64,000 nucleotides of DNA from Nitrospira sp. UBA2082 (lineage in GTDB: Bacteria > Nitrospirota > Nitrospiria > Nitrospirales > Nitrospiraceae), in contig DCZO01000016.1 of the NCBI GenBank assembly GCA_002331335.1, forward strand, positions 74,093 to 138,092, read 5' to 3'. How positions within the stretch are numbered: the first letter of the stretch is position 1; the number at the start of each line of letters is the position of its first letter. The position numbers and the translations under genes were made by a program. Below are positions 36,415 through 44,690 of this stretch, in pieces. Below the pieces are notes generated by a model. The model made no database searches and was not told the origin of the DNA. It saw only the letters and a list, made by a program, of their open reading frames with translations.

Positions 36415-37259
36415 CTGCTGCCTATTCTGTCTCTCCGATCGATTCCCTCTCTTCATCGGCCACGGTGCCACTGAAACGGGTGGCTGTCTTTGTCGCGACC
36501 ACTTGGGAACTGAAGGCGGTACAGGCGGGATTTCCGGCGGGTGCCAAACGGCAAATTGAAGGGACCTCTGTCTGGGTGTGCCCAGCAGGTTCACGGGAGT
36601 ATTGGATTGTCCGAACCGGCATGGGGTTGGAGAATGCCAAGCAAGCCGCCGTGCGGGTACTGGCCCATCAACCGTTCTGCCTAGCGGTTTCAACGGGATT
36701 TGCTTGTGCGCTCATTGCCGTTAAAGTGGGCACGCTGCTTACCGGATACGATGTGGTGCTCGCACGCAGACAGGGTACCGAGGTGTCACCGACGGTCGCA
36801 GTGCCCGGGGATGAACGGGAGGCGGTTGTGAAATTGGTGAAGGACGAAGAATCCTCTGCCCATATCGGCCGCTTTGTATCTACCGATCGTGTCGTGGGCC
36901 GCGCAGCCGAGAAACAGCAGCTCGCGAAGGTTGCCGACGCCATCGGCCTGGATATGGAAAGCGCAGCCTTGGCGGCCGAAGCACAGCGGGCCCAGGTACC
37001 GTTTGTCATTGTGCGTACGGCGTCCGATCTCTTGGATGAAGATCTTCCGCTTGACTTCAATCTCTTTCTCAGGCCCACTGGGTGGCTGAAAGGGGTGGCT
37101 GCGATTCTGGGCCATCCTTCGAGTATTATGGGGCTCCGCCGCCTTCATTGCCAGAGTCGGGTGGCGGCCACGACCTTGACGACGTTCTTCCAGCGGTATG
37201 CGGCAGCAATCTCGGCGAGAGACGCACGAGGAATTGTGCCTGCCGATAAAGGATCATGA
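36411..37259 (+). CDS. hpnG: Hopanoid-associated phosphorylase HpnG (nucleosidase superfamily)
   Basis: A 282-residue protein of the phosphorylase/nucleosidase fold: VAVFVATTWELKAVQAGFP near the start, RTGMGLENAKQAA, STGFACAL, and the substrate motif LDMESAALAAEA followed by VRTASDLLDEDLP. HpnG releases adenine from adenosyl hopane to give ribosyl hopane, a step between HpnH and later tailoring. It begins at a TTG in a TTGA overlap with the shc stop codon, which ties it to shc. The C-terminal 60 residues are longer than in other nucleosidases. Ends in an ATGA overlap with the next gene. Confidence 0.85.
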   Translation: MTAAYSVSPIDSLSSSATVPLKRVAVFVATTWELKAVQAGFPAGAKRQIEGTSVWVCPAGSREYWIVRTGMGLENAKQAAVRVLAHQPFCLAVSTGFACALIAVKVGTLLTGYDVVLARRQGTEVSPTVAVPGDEREAVVKLVKDEESSAHIGRFVSTDRVVGRAAEKQQLAKVADAIGLDMESAALAAEAQRAQVPFVIVRTASDLLDEDLPLDFNLFLRPTGWLKGVAAILGHPSSIMGLRRLHCQSRVAATTLTTFFQRYAAAISARDARGIVPADKGS

Positions 37260-38023
37260 AACTGCTTGAAAGCCTCGGTCGGTGGGCTCTGGTCTCTGTC
37301 AGCGAAATGGGACGGATGCTCATCTTTGTCCTCTCCTCCTTCGCCTGGCTCTTCCGTCCTCCACTGCGAGCCATGCAAATCGTCAAACAGGTGCATTTCA
37401 TCGGCTATAAATCGACGTTCGTCGTAGTGCTCACGGCGGGTTTCACGGGGATGGTCCTCGCGCTTCAGGGATACTACACGCTTCGGAAATTCGGGTCGGA
37501 AGGGCTGCTCGGGTCGGCAGTGGCGCTCAGTATGATCCGCGAGTTGGGGCCGGTGCTGGCCGCGCTGATGGTCACAGCCAGAGCCGGTTCGGCAATGACG
37601 GCGGAGATCGGTATCATGCGGATCACGGAGCAGATCGACGCGCTGGACACGATGGCGATTAATCCGCTCCAGTACCTGATTGCGCCGAAGCTCGTCGCGG
37701 GATTGATCGGCGTTCCCCTGCTGGTGGCAATCTTCGATGTGGTAGGGATTTTCGGAGGCCATCTGGTGGGTGTCGAGCTCCTGGGCGTGAATGCGGGAGC
37801 TTACTGGAATTCTATCGAGTCGTCGGTGGAATGGAAGGACGTATACGGCGGCATTCTTAAATCCATCAGTTTTGGTCTGATTGTGAGCTGGGTGTGCAGT
37901 TACAAAGGCTACTACACGAGGATGAGTGCGGAAGGGTTGGGGACGGCGACAACCGAGGCGGTCGTGCTCTCGTCGGTGCTCATTCTCGTGTGGGATTATT
38001 TCTTGACGTCGGTGCTGTTATAG
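37256..38023 (+). CDS. mlaE: MlaE-type ABC transporter permease
   Basis: A 255-residue inner-membrane permease with about five to six helices. It has the MlaE family stretches FIGYKSTFVVVLTAGFTGMV, RELGPVLAALMVTARAGSAM, TEQIDALDTMAINPLQYL and a coupling helix. It would form the membrane core of a phospholipid or sterol-like lipid transporter with MlaF and MlaD. The ATG at 37256 overlaps the hpnG stop, so this transporter is transcribed with hopanoid genes. That makes hopanoids or other membrane lipids plausible cargo (inference). Confidence 0.9.
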   Translation: MKLLESLGRWALVSVSEMGRMLIFVLSSFAWLFRPPLRAMQIVKQVHFIGYKSTFVVVLTAGFTGMVLALQGYYTLRKFGSEGLLGSAVALSMIRELGPVLAALMVTARAGSAMTAEIGIMRITEQIDALDTMAINPLQYLIAPKLVAGLIGVPLLVAIFDVVGIFGGHLVGVELLGVNAGAYWNSIESSVEWKDVYGGILKSISFGLIVSWVCSYKGYYTRMSAEGLGTATTEAVVLSSVLILVWDYFLTSVLL

Positions 38024-38098
38024 GACGGCGCGACGGTTCTCCGGGTTTATTTGGTTTGTCTTGTGCGAACGCCAGCACCAAAGAAACCAGAGAAACGA

Positions 38099-38125
38099 GA
38101 TAAACCAGATAAACCAGATAAACCA
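38099..38125 (+). repeat. Tandem GATAAACCA repeat between mlaE and mlaF
   Basis: Three exact copies of the 9-base unit GATAAACCA (38099, 38108, 38117) are followed by a degenerate fourth, GATAGACAA. The upstream GGTTTATTTGGTTTGTCTTG at 38044-38063 is nearly complementary to them, so the RNA could form a long hairpin inside the operon. Confidence 0.8.
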
Positions 38126-38136
38126 GATAGACAAGA

Positions 38137-38874
38137 ATGATCAAACTCGTCGGCGTGAAGAAGAAGTTGGGCGGACAGCCGGTGCTGCAAGGAGTCGATT
38201 TGACGATTCCTCCAGGCAAATTGACGACGATTATCGGCCGCAGCGGAGAAGGCAAGAGCGTGTTGCTGAAACACATGATCGGGCTGCTGCAGCCGGACGA
38301 GGGGGAAGTATGGGTGGACGGCACGGACATTTCGCGTCTCAGGGGGCATGCGCTCAACGAAGTCCGCAAGCGGTTTGCCATGCTGTTTCAAGGGGCCGCG
38401 TTATTCGACTCCCTGACGGTTTTCGAAAACGTGGCGTTCCCATTGCGTGAGAAACTGCGGATGAAAGAGAGGGAGGTTACTCAGCGTGTCGAGGAGAAGT
38501 TGGGACAGGTCGGGCTGGCCGGGATGGGGCACAAGTTCCCCGCCGAGCTCAGCGGCGGAATGCGGAAGCGCGCCGGCCTGGCGCGCGCATTGGTCATGCA
38601 GCCGGAGATCATTCTGTTCGATGAGCCGACCACCGGTTTGGATCCGCTCATGGCGAAATCGATCCACGACCTCATTACCGGCATGCAACGGAAGTTCGGA
38701 TTTACCGCCGTGATGGTCAGCCACGAGATTCCGGAAATTTTCGGCATTTCGGACTACGTCGCCATCTTGAAGCGGGGGAAAATAGCGGCAATGGCGGACC
38801 CGCTGGAATTCCAACGGACCACCGATCCTGAAATCAGGGAGTTCATCTCAGTTGGGGGCACGGTGCCGCTGTAA
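38137..38874 (+). CDS. mlaF: MlaF-type ABC transporter ATP-binding protein
   Basis: A 245-residue ATPase subunit with Walker A GRSGEGKSV near residue 34, Q-loop MLFQGAALFD, signature LSGGMRKRAGLARAL, Walker B EIILFDEPTTGLDP and switch His in MVSHEIPEIF. The GMRKR wording is typical of the MlaF/Ttg2A group. It pairs with the MlaE permease encoded 113 bases upstream; the gap holds the tandem repeat. It powers lipid movement between inner membrane and MlaD. Complete and normal length. Confidence 0.93.
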   Translation: MIKLVGVKKKLGGQPVLQGVDLTIPPGKLTTIIGRSGEGKSVLLKHMIGLLQPDEGEVWVDGTDISRLRGHALNEVRKRFAMLFQGAALFDSLTVFENVAFPLREKLRMKEREVTQRVEEKLGQVGLAGMGHKFPAELSGGMRKRAGLARALVMQPEIILFDEPTTGLDPLMAKSIHDLITGMQRKFGFTAVMVSHEIPEIFGISDYVAILKRGKIAAMADPLEFQRTTDPEIREFISVGGTVPL

Positions 38875-38907
38875 GTGGTGTCCTCCGGAAGTGAGGGGAG
38901 TGACGGG

Positions 38908-39351
38908 ATGGAAAAAACGAAGCTGGAATTGATCGTGGGAGTGTTCGTGTTGCTCGGAATCGTTTGTTTGGGCTATCTCTCGGTCAAGCTGGGCAAGCTT
39001 GAGCTGATTGGCGGCGATCTCTATGAGCTCGAGGCACCATTCAACTCGGCAACCGGACTCAAGTCCGGCGCCGCGGTGGAAATCGCGGGAGTGCAGGTGG
39101 GGCGGGTCAAATCAATCAAGTTGAAAGACGACCAAGCGATCGTTCGTCTGGCGGTTTATAACGATATAAAGCTCTATTCTGACACCTTTGCCTCGATTAA
39201 GACCCGCGGGATTATCGGAGAAAAGTTTCTGGCGTTATCTCCCGGAGGGGGCGGAGATCCGTTGCAAGCCGGAGACACAATCCGCGATACTGAGTCCGGC
39301 TTGGACCTCGAAGAATTGGTCAGCCAGTATGTGCACGGCAAGGTCAAGTAA
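38908..39351 (+). CDS. mlaD: MlaD-type MCE domain lipid-binding protein
   Basis: A 147-residue protein with one N-terminal membrane helix (about residues 7-26: LIVGVFVLLGIVCLGYLSV) and a single MCE domain (about 35-120), including FNSATGLKSGAAVEIAGVQV and IIGEKFLALSPGGG. MlaD makes hexameric rings facing the periplasm through which lipids pass. I chose ATG 38908, giving MEKTKLELIVGV. Its place after mlaE and mlaF and before mlaC is canonical. Confidence 0.92.
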   Translation: MEKTKLELIVGVFVLLGIVCLGYLSVKLGKLELIGGDLYELEAPFNSATGLKSGAAVEIAGVQVGRVKSIKLKDDQAIVRLAVYNDIKLYSDTFASIKTRGIIGEKFLALSPGGGGDPLQAGDTIRDTESGLDLEELVSQYVHGKVK

Positions 39352-39405
39352 TTCCGCGATGCCTGTGGGAGTGATATGATCGGTGCATTGCTTGAGGAGA
39401 AGGGC

Positions 39406-40068
39406 ATGATGATGTCGATGGTGAAAAGCCGGACCGGCCAGTTGAAGAGGTTTCTGCGTCCGCACATGATTGTGACGATAGCGATCCTCGCTCTGTGGGT
39501 TGCCATGTCGGCGGTATCCAGCTACGCGGGTGTTCCGACGGATGCCATGAAAGCGACGATCGATGAGGTGCTTCGCATCGTGCGCGACAATGAGCTGAAG
39601 CAGCCGAACAAAGCCGCGGAACGCCGGCAGATGCTGGAGCGGGTGGTGGAAGCCCGTTTCGATTATCAAGAAATGTCGCGCCGCGCGCTCGGCGCGCCGT
39701 GGAATACATTATCCGATCAGGAGAAACAAGAATTCGTCGGCCTGTTCCGGACGTTGCTCACGAATTCGTATGCGGACAAAATCGAAACGTACTCCGGTGA
39801 AGGCGTACAGTATTTGAACGAGCGGACGGAAAAAGAATATGCGGAAGTCAGGACCAAGGTGCTGTCGGGCAAGACGGAGATCCCCCTCGATTATCGGTTG
39901 ATCAACAAGGTAAACGACTGGCGCGTGTACGACGTCGTGGTCGACGGGATCAGTCTCGTCAACAACTATCGCGGGCAATTCGCCAAAATCATCAAGTCGT
40001 CTTCCTACGCCGATCTCGTCGAGCAGCTCAGAAAAAAATCTGAAAAGCTTAGGGCTCCCCAACCGTAG
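39406..40068 (+). CDS. mlaC: MlaC-type periplasmic lipid carrier
   Basis: A 220-residue exported protein: basic N-terminus, signal helix (about residues 22-42: MIVTIAILALWVAMSAVSSY), then the Ttg2D/MlaC domain with DEVLRIVRDNELKQ, RFDYQEMSRRALGAPWNTLS, FVGLFRTLLTNSYADKIETY and VVDGISLVNNYRGQFAKII. It shuttles lipids across the periplasm between MlaD and an outer-membrane partner. The ATG at 39406 follows GAGGAGA by five bases; an upstream in-frame ATG at 39376 has a weaker site. The barrel gene 11 bases downstream is the likely outer-membrane partner. Confidence 0.88.
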   Translation: MMMSMVKSRTGQLKRFLRPHMIVTIAILALWVAMSAVSSYAGVPTDAMKATIDEVLRIVRDNELKQPNKAAERRQMLERVVEARFDYQEMSRRALGAPWNTLSDQEKQEFVGLFRTLLTNSYADKIETYSGEGVQYLNERTEKEYAEVRTKVLSGKTEIPLDYRLINKVNDWRVYDVVVDGISLVNNYRGQFAKIIKSSSYADLVEQLRKKSEKLRAPQP

Positions 40069-40079
40069 TCGACGAGATC

Positions 40080-41288
40080 ATGAAGCCTGTGGTGCGTAGC
40101 TTTGCGATCAGCGTCGCCGTCGTGCTCGTGGGAACGCTCTTGTTCCCGATGCCTGACCGAGTTCAGGCCGATACTCAGTATTTCCCCATCCCAGCAATCA
40201 GCACCAGCCGGAATGACGGCAGCGATTTCGGACTCATTGTGCCCGCGCTGATGACAGGACCGGATGGGGACCTCAAGTACTTGGTTGCCCCGATGGTGGT
40301 GTACAACACGATCGTCGGCACTCGGGGAACCGTCAATCTGTTCCGTTACGAGCCGGGAGGAAAGGAACTCCGAGGTATTGCGTCATGGACCGAGCGGATC
40401 GAGCGCAAATTCATGTTGAGTTATGTGGATCCTGGGCTCAGTAACGGACGGTATAGCATTGGGTTCAGTGCCATGCATTTTAAAAATGCCACGGTACGAT
40501 TTTTTGGCCTCGGGCCGACTACGGACAAGGATGACGAGACGAACTATACGGCTTCCGAGACCAGAGCCAACTGGAAGTTCGGAATTTACCTCAATGAGGT
40601 GACACAGATCGCGGTCAGCCAGCGGTTCAGGCATATGCAGGCGATCCAGCAGGGGGCCACGGACCTCGACTTTACCGGGGACATGTTCCCGAATGTGTCG
40701 GGGGTCGACGGCGCGACGATTCTCGGGGAGCGGATCAGCTTCCATTATGATACGCGCAATAATCTGGTGACGCCGACCGATGGGATGGCGGTCACGGCCT
40801 ATGCCGAAATCAACCATAACTTCCGTCGGGGTGCGGAGCCGATGTATTCCCGATATGGGCTCGAAGTGAAGAAGATGTTCGCCAGCGAGTCCAAACGGGC
40901 GATTCTGGTGATCCGTGGAGATCTGCAAGCCACGCTTGGCACAGATGTCCCGTTTTATGAGTTAAGTTCGCTAGGCGGCCAGAACAATCTTCGCGGCTTT
41001 GGTGTAGACCGATACATCGATAAGCAATTGATTGCGTTCAGCGTTGAAGAGCGGATTCATATCTTGCGGGCCCGTCTTGCCGGAGTCATGGCGGATTTTG
41101 AGCTTGCGCCGTTCCTCGATACCGGACAGGTGTTCAACTCGTTCAAGAATGTGAGCTTTAAAGACTATCGCATCACTCCGGGCGTCGGGTTTCGGGGGAT
41201 CATCCGGCCTAACGTGGTGGGGCGGATTGATTATGGGTTCAGCAAGGAAGGCGGAGTCATTTTTGCCGGTCTCGACTTCCCGTATTAG
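40080..41288 (+). CDS. Outer-membrane beta-barrel protein (bacterial surface antigen / Omp85-like, POTRA-less)
   Basis: A 402-residue exported protein with a signal peptide (residues 1-30) and a barrel of about 16 strands. The C-terminal half carries the Omp85/surface-antigen traits: ATILGERISFHYDTRNNLVT, LRGFG (the lid motif is VRGF/Y in Omp85 proteins), and a terminal strand ending GLDFPY, with an aromatic last residue. No POTRA domains are present, so it is shorter than BamA. It lies directly after mlaC, suggesting it completes a trans-envelope lipid path; a surface enzyme or secretion role is the alternative. Confidence 0.78.
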   Translation: MKPVVRSFAISVAVVLVGTLLFPMPDRVQADTQYFPIPAISTSRNDGSDFGLIVPALMTGPDGDLKYLVAPMVVYNTIVGTRGTVNLFRYEPGGKELRGIASWTERIERKFMLSYVDPGLSNGRYSIGFSAMHFKNATVRFFGLGPTTDKDDETNYTASETRANWKFGIYLNEVTQIAVSQRFRHMQAIQQGATDLDFTGDMFPNVSGVDGATILGERISFHYDTRNNLVTPTDGMAVTAYAEINHNFRRGAEPMYSRYGLEVKKMFASESKRAILVIRGDLQATLGTDVPFYELSSLGGQNNLRGFGVDRYIDKQLIAFSVEERIHILRARLAGVMADFELAPFLDTGQVFNSFKNVSFKDYRITPGVGFRGIIRPNVVGRIDYGFSKEGGVIFAGLDFPY

Positions 41289-41466
41289 GTCAGGAAGAAA
41301 GGCCATGCTCCGCCGTCGACCCGTGCCAAACTCTTGACATGGTGGAATGGTTGTGTGAGACTCAGATCCGAATATTCATTTCATCACGTGCCTGCGTAGG
41401 TGTTTCCTCTCGACACTCGTTCTTCATGCAACGCCCGAGTGATCAGATAACGAAGGAGAGTATGTT

Positions 41467-43413
41467 ATGTCGATCCTGAAAAGCATCCACACCCCGGCCG
41501 ACTTGAAGCGCGTATCCCCTGAGCGGTTTCCGGCGTTGTCTCAGGAGATTCGTGAACAAATCATCAGCGCGGTCTCTGCGGTCGGCGGGCATCTCGCTTC
41601 GAACCTCGGTGTGGTGGAGCTGACGGTCGCGCTGCACTACCTGTTGGATACCCCTACGGATAAGATCGTCTGGGACACCAGCAACCAGAGCTATGCCCAC
41701 AAGCTGCTCACCGGTAGACGGGAGCAATTCCATACCCTTCGGCAATTCGGCGGATTGAGCGGGTTTTGCAAGCGGGAGGAGAGCGACTACGATACGTTCA
41801 ACGCCGGGCATGCCGGCACCGGAGTGTCCGCCGCGTTTGGGATGGTCGAGGCGCGGGAACAGTTGAGCCAGAAACACAAGGTCGTCTGCGTCGTCGGTGA
41901 CGGGGCGATGACGGCGGGGATGACGCTCGAGGGACTTCACCATGCCGGGGGATTGGGCAAGGACTTTCTGGTGATCTTGAACGACAACCAGATGTCCATC
42001 TCCAAGAACGTGGGTGCGATCTCAGCCTATCTGAGCCGGACGATCACGGGCGAGTTCTATGGCCGGGTGCGTGAAGAGACCGGTCAATTATTGGGCAAGA
42101 TTCCGCACATCGGGTCCGATATTCAAAAGCTGGCGCGCCGGGCCGAGGAGTTGGCCAAGGGCGCGATTCTGCCCGGCTTGCTCTTTGAGGAGCTGGGATT
42201 CCAATACAGCGGTCCGATTGACGGCCACAACTTCGAGCATCTCCTTCCGACTATCGAAAATGTGCTGAAGATGAAGGGGCCAGTGCTGCTCCATGTCATT
42301 ACGAAGAAGGGACTCGGCTACGAACCGGCGATGAAGAATCCGGTCTGGTTCCATGCCTGCCCGCCCTTTGTACGCGAAACCGGCGCTCCAGCTAAGAAGG
42401 CGGCGCGGCCTTCGTACACGGCGGTTGCGATGGATGCGCTGGTCAAACTGGCCCGCGAAGACAAGCGAATCGTGGCCATCACGGCGGCAATGTGCGAGGG
42501 AACGGGGCTGACCGCCTTCGAGAAGGAATTTCCGGACCGCCTCTATGATGTCGGCATTGCCGAGCAGCATGCGGTGACGTTCGCGGCCGGATTGGCCACA
42601 CAGGGGGTCAAGCCGGTCGTCGCCATGTACGCGACGTTTCTCCAGCGCGCCTACGATCAAGTCGTGCATGATGTGGCGACGCAAAATCTCCCGGTCAGGT
42701 TTTTTATCGACCGTGGCGGACTCGTTGCCGAAGATGGAACCACGCATCACGGCGCGTTTGATTATGCCTATCTTCGCCATGTCCCCAATATGGTCGTCAT
42801 GGCTCCCAAAGATGAAAACGAATTGCAACACATGGTGAAGACGTCTGTGCAGTACGATGGTCCGATATCTCTCCGGTACCCGCGGGGCGTCAGTCTTGGT
42901 GTGAAAATGGACGAGGCTCCACAGGCCTTGCCGATCGGCAAGGGGGAGTTGCTGAAAGACGGGACGGACGTGGCCATCATCGCCATCGGGGTGTCGGTAT
43001 GGCAGGCCCATCAGGCTGCGGAGCGGCTCAGCCAGGAAGGCGTGTCCACCGCCGTGGTGAACGCCCGCTTTGCCAAGCCACTGGATCAGGAACTCATCAC
43101 GAGTGTGGCGAAACGGGTCCGCTACGTCGTCACAGTCGAAGAAGGGTGCCGAATGGGCGGGTTCGGGTCCGCGGTGCTTGAATCCCTTTCCGAGGCCGGC
43201 ATCAGCGGGGTGATGACAAAAGTGCTGGGCCTGCCGGATTGGTATATCGAGCAGGGCCCACAAGATTTGCTGCGCGAACGGTACGGACTGACGGCCGAGG
43301 GGATTTATCAGAGCGTGAAGGAGCTCATCGGCAGCGCGCCGGCCACGAACGACCGGTTCACCGGTGTGGCAGCAGCAGGCCATCTCCCGCACGGAGATGA
43401 GCAGGGAAGCTGA
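41467..43413 (+). CDS. dxs: 1-deoxy-D-xylulose-5-phosphate synthase
   Basis: A 648-residue thiamine-diphosphate enzyme joining pyruvate and glyceraldehyde 3-phosphate, the first step of the MEP pathway. Landmarks: GGHLASNLGVVELTVALHY, the ThDP motif GDGAMTAGMTLEGLHHAG ending with LNDNQMSISKN, the transketolase central domain with DVGIAEQHAVTFAAGLA, and HHGAFDYAYLRHVP. Length is normal. A 178-base gap separates it from the barrel gene, so it may have its own promoter. ispG follows 13 bases later, giving a dxs-ispG operon. Confidence 0.96.
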   Translation: MSILKSIHTPADLKRVSPERFPALSQEIREQIISAVSAVGGHLASNLGVVELTVALHYLLDTPTDKIVWDTSNQSYAHKLLTGRREQFHTLRQFGGLSGFCKREESDYDTFNAGHAGTGVSAAFGMVEAREQLSQKHKVVCVVGDGAMTAGMTLEGLHHAGGLGKDFLVILNDNQMSISKNVGAISAYLSRTITGEFYGRVREETGQLLGKIPHIGSDIQKLARRAEELAKGAILPGLLFEELGFQYSGPIDGHNFEHLLPTIENVLKMKGPVLLHVITKKGLGYEPAMKNPVWFHACPPFVRETGAPAKKAARPSYTAVAMDALVKLAREDKRIVAITAAMCEGTGLTAFEKEFPDRLYDVGIAEQHAVTFAAGLATQGVKPVVAMYATFLQRAYDQVVHDVATQNLPVRFFIDRGGLVAEDGTTHHGAFDYAYLRHVPNMVVMAPKDENELQHMVKTSVQYDGPISLRYPRGVSLGVKMDEAPQALPIGKGELLKDGTDVAIIAIGVSVWQAHQAAERLSQEGVSTAVVNARFAKPLDQELITSVAKRVRYVVTVEEGCRMGGFGSAVLESLSEAGISGVMTKVLGLPDWYIEQGPQDLLRERYGLTAEGIYQSVKELIGSAPATNDRFTGVAAAGHLPHGDEQGS

Positions 43414-43426
43414 ACGCGAACCGCCC

Positions 43427-44611
43427 ATGCACATTACCAGGCGCAAGACTCGGCAAATCCAGGTCGGCAAGGTCAAGATCGGTGGCGACGCCCCGGTGTC
43501 GGTCCAGTCGATGTGCTCGACCGATACGCGCGATGTAGCCAAGACCGTCGAGCAAATCACACAGCTCGAAACCGCCGGATGCGAACTCATCCGCGTGGCC
43601 GTGCCGGACGAAGAAGCGGCGGCCGCCCTTCCGAAGATCAAAGCCGCAATGACGGTGCCGTTGATCGCGGACATCCATTTCGATCATCGTCTCGCATTGC
43701 AGGCCGCAAAGATCGTCGACTGCGTCCGTATCAATCCAGGCAACATCGGCGCCTGGTGGAAAGTTGAAGAAGTCATCAAGGCGGTCAACGACAACGGGAT
43801 TCCGATCCGTGTCGGGGTGAACGGCGGATCGCTCGAACGGCCCTTGCTGGAGAAATACGGCTGGCCCTCCCCCGAAGCCTTGGCCGAATCGGCGTTAAAC
43901 GCGGTCCATTCGCTCGAGGATGTCGGTTTCACCAATATGAAGGTGTCGCTCAAGGCTTCCGACGTCCACCACGCGATCGATGCCTACTATCTTTTTGCCA
44001 TGCAGTCGAACTATCCGTTGCACATCGGCATCACCGAAGCCGGCACGGCGATGACCGGCGCAGTGAAGTCGGCCATGGGCCTTGGATATCTTCTCTCGCA
44101 GGGCATCGGGGATACGTTGCGAGTGTCACTTGCCGCCGATCCGGTCGAAGAAGTGAAGGTCGGCTACGAGATTCTGAAGTCACTTGAGCTGCGCCACCGC
44201 GGGATCAACGTGATTGCCTGTCCGACTTGCGGACGAGTTGAGATCGACGTGGTCCGCATGGCGAACGAACTGGAACAGAAGCTGGGCCACATCAAGACGC
44301 CGTTGAACGTGTCGGTGCTCGGCTGTGTCGTCAACGGGATCGGCGAGGGGAAGGAAGCCGACATCGGCATCGCCGGTGGAGAGGGCAAGGGCATCCTGTT
44401 CAAAAAGGGCAAGCTTGTCCGAAAAGTCCCGATGGAAGAATTGATGGACACACTGATTGTGGAAGTCGAGCAACTCGCAAAGGAAAAAGAAGCCGAAGGA
44501 AACGGAGAAGTGGTGGCGTCTGCGGATACGAATGGTTGGGAATCACTTGCCCCGCAATCTGATCGTCCTTCGACCCTCGGAAAAGAAATCCCAGTATTGC
44601 CCCACCGATAA
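43427..44611 (+). CDS. ispG: 4-hydroxy-3-methylbut-2-enyl diphosphate synthase (flavodoxin)
   Basis: A 394-residue [4Fe-4S] enzyme catalysing the penultimate MEP step. It has RRKTRQIQVGKVKIGGDAPV at the start, a TIM-barrel with ADIHFDHRLALQAAK and RINPGNIG, and cluster cysteines in ACPTCGRVEID and LGCVVNGIGEG. The C-terminal tail after about residue 365 (EEQ-like, acidic, then Ser-rich) is longer than usual. I chose ATG 43427; earlier in-frame starts overlap dxs. Confidence 0.95.
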   Translation: MHITRRKTRQIQVGKVKIGGDAPVSVQSMCSTDTRDVAKTVEQITQLETAGCELIRVAVPDEEAAAALPKIKAAMTVPLIADIHFDHRLALQAAKIVDCVRINPGNIGAWWKVEEVIKAVNDNGIPIRVGVNGGSLERPLLEKYGWPSPEALAESALNAVHSLEDVGFTNMKVSLKASDVHHAIDAYYLFAMQSNYPLHIGITEAGTAMTGAVKSAMGLGYLLSQGIGDTLRVSLAADPVEEVKVGYEILKSLELRHRGINVIACPTCGRVEIDVVRMANELEQKLGHIKTPLNVSVLGCVVNGIGEGKEADIGIAGGEGKGILFKKGKLVRKVPMEELMDTLIVEVEQLAKEKEAEGNGEVVASADTNGWESLAPQSDRPSTLGKEIPVLPHR

Positions 44612-44690
44612 GCGCGTGCCGAGCGACATCTTTCCAACGGTTTGAGTTCACTCCCCGGTACGTTTCCCCCGCGAAACGATTGACGCGCTC

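Noticed and set aside
38099..38125. CRISPR-like array
   Set aside because: The repeat unit is only nine bases without spacers, and no cas gene is present anywhere in the window.
41334..41362. Promoter of dxs (TTGACA at 41334)
   Set aside because: No acceptable -10 box lies 15-19 bases downstream.
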